Source: Rhizobium rosettiformans
GTDB taxonomy: Bacteria > Pseudomonadota > Alphaproteobacteria > Rhizobiales > Rhizobiaceae
Direction of reading: 5' to 3'
Assembly: GCF_016806065.1 (NCBI RefSeq)
Contig: NZ_CP032409.1
Span: 1 to 39,331, forward strand
Length of the DNA: 39,331 nt
Shown here: in pieces, positions 39,136-39,331 of the stretch
How the letters are laid out: each line of letters begins with the position of its first letter
Position numbering within the stretch: the stretch's first letter is position 1
The notes under the pieces: model-generated
The model's database searches: none
Seen by the model: the letters and a program-made list of their open reading frames with translations, nothing else
What the model was told of the DNA's origin: nothing
Program-made: the position numbers and the translations under genes

Positions 39136-39281
39136 CCTTGGCGCTAGTTCGAGCTGCGTCCGATATTTACGGAATCTATGTGATTTTAGCCGGATTCTTC
39201 TGCGGGATGATTTGTATGTCAACGGCGGAGACAAAACCGGCCACGTGGCGGCGCAAAAGTAGGCCAGTGGCGGGGCACTAA
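39136..39281. other. Region after the DUF6118 gene, possible short membrane peptide
   Basis: A plus-strand reading ending at 39281 contains IYVILAGFFCGMICMSTAE, a plausible membrane helix, with a basic tail, but only TTG 39140 or similar weak starts are available. It may be a very small membrane protein; I do not call it as a gene. Confidence 0.25.
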
Positions 39282-39329
39282 GCGCCATGGCGCGTGCGCT
39301 CCCCAAATAGCTGGCACGTGCCATGGCGC
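39282..39329. repeat. Long inverted repeat at the window end
   Basis: 16-bp arms (39282-39297 and 39314-39329) with one mismatch, around a 16-nt spacer; each arm contains GCGCCATGGC. No T-run follows inside the window. It could be a terminator, a recombination site or part of an origin; the window ends 2 bp later. Confidence 0.6.
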
Positions 39330-39331
39330 AT

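Noticed and set aside
1..39331. CRISPR arrays, tRNA or rRNA genes
   Set aside because: No regularly spaced direct repeats, cloverleaf-like segments with a CCA-type end, or rRNA core sequences were noticed on either strand.

Overview
The window is a GC-rich alphaproteobacterial mosaic. The left half (about 0.2-21.8 kb) looks like chromosome-type or chromid-type DNA of a Rhodobacteraceae/Paracoccus-like organism. The right half (about 25.7-39.3 kb) is the backbone of a small mobilizable plasmid. The taxonomic guess rests on protein style, GC-rich codon use and the gene set (Mrp/Mbh-type antiporter, GntP permeases next to short-chain dehydrogenase remnants, plasmid TraA/DUF6118). No rRNA or tRNA gene was seen.

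Layout. 1-0.4 kb: an IS21 istB tail abuts the 5' end of an AI-2E-type transporter gene. 0.4-4.7 kb: a decayed block with a frameshifted GntP permease, a frameshifted patatin phospholipase, an intact HdeD-like membrane protein, a 5'-damaged zinc-ribbon gene and a multiply frameshifted mrpE. 4.6-11.2 kb: an intact, tightly overlapping cation/proton antiporter operon in the order F-G-(MbhDE fused to MrpB)-C-D-D'-D''. This is the gene order of the Mbh hydrogenase sodium module rather than of Bacillus Mrp. 11.2-13.4 kb: a complete ISKra4-family element with perfect 26-bp ends sits between the remnants of a divergent dehydrogenase/GntP pair. 13.5-14.8 kb: a MgtC/DUF4010 membrane protein. 14.8-17.5 kb: an IS481-family element with a CCTAGC target duplication, itself interrupted by an IS110-family (IS1111-group) element. 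17.5-18.8 kb: fragments of an MFS transporter, a sterol desaturase and a tyrosine recombinase. 19.3-21.8 kb: a membrane alpha/beta hydrolase and a DUF1269 protein, divergently arranged.

21.9-29.8 kb: two unrelated Tn3-family transposons, both structurally complete (38-bp ends, tnpA, tnpR). The second has a perfect GAGAT target duplication. The first has none and separates the chromosome-like DNA from the plasmid-like DNA, so it probably marks a rearrangement junction.

29.8-39.3 kb: the plasmid backbone. It has a small ribbon-helix-helix protein, a winged-helix replication protein, ParA with a small partner, a HigB/RelE-HigA-type toxin-antitoxin pair, a hairpin-rich non-coding segment, a small mobilization accessory protein, a NYN-LOTUS protein, a recognisable MOBQ oriT (hairpin plus RSF1010-like nic core), a 1207-residue TraA relaxase-helicase and a DUF6118 membrane protein. 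No type IV secretion genes are present, so within this window the plasmid looks mobilizable only. The polarity of the nic site puts NYN, mob accessory, toxin-antitoxin, par and rep genes in the leading region and traA last to transfer.

Most notable: the Mbh-like Mrp operon with three antiporter subunits (one lacking the conserved TM5 glutamate); the nested IS481/IS1111 pair whose exact junctions, GT core dinucleotide and target-supplied stop codon can be read directly; the NYN-LOTUS gene beside oriT; and the hairpin cluster in the leading region.
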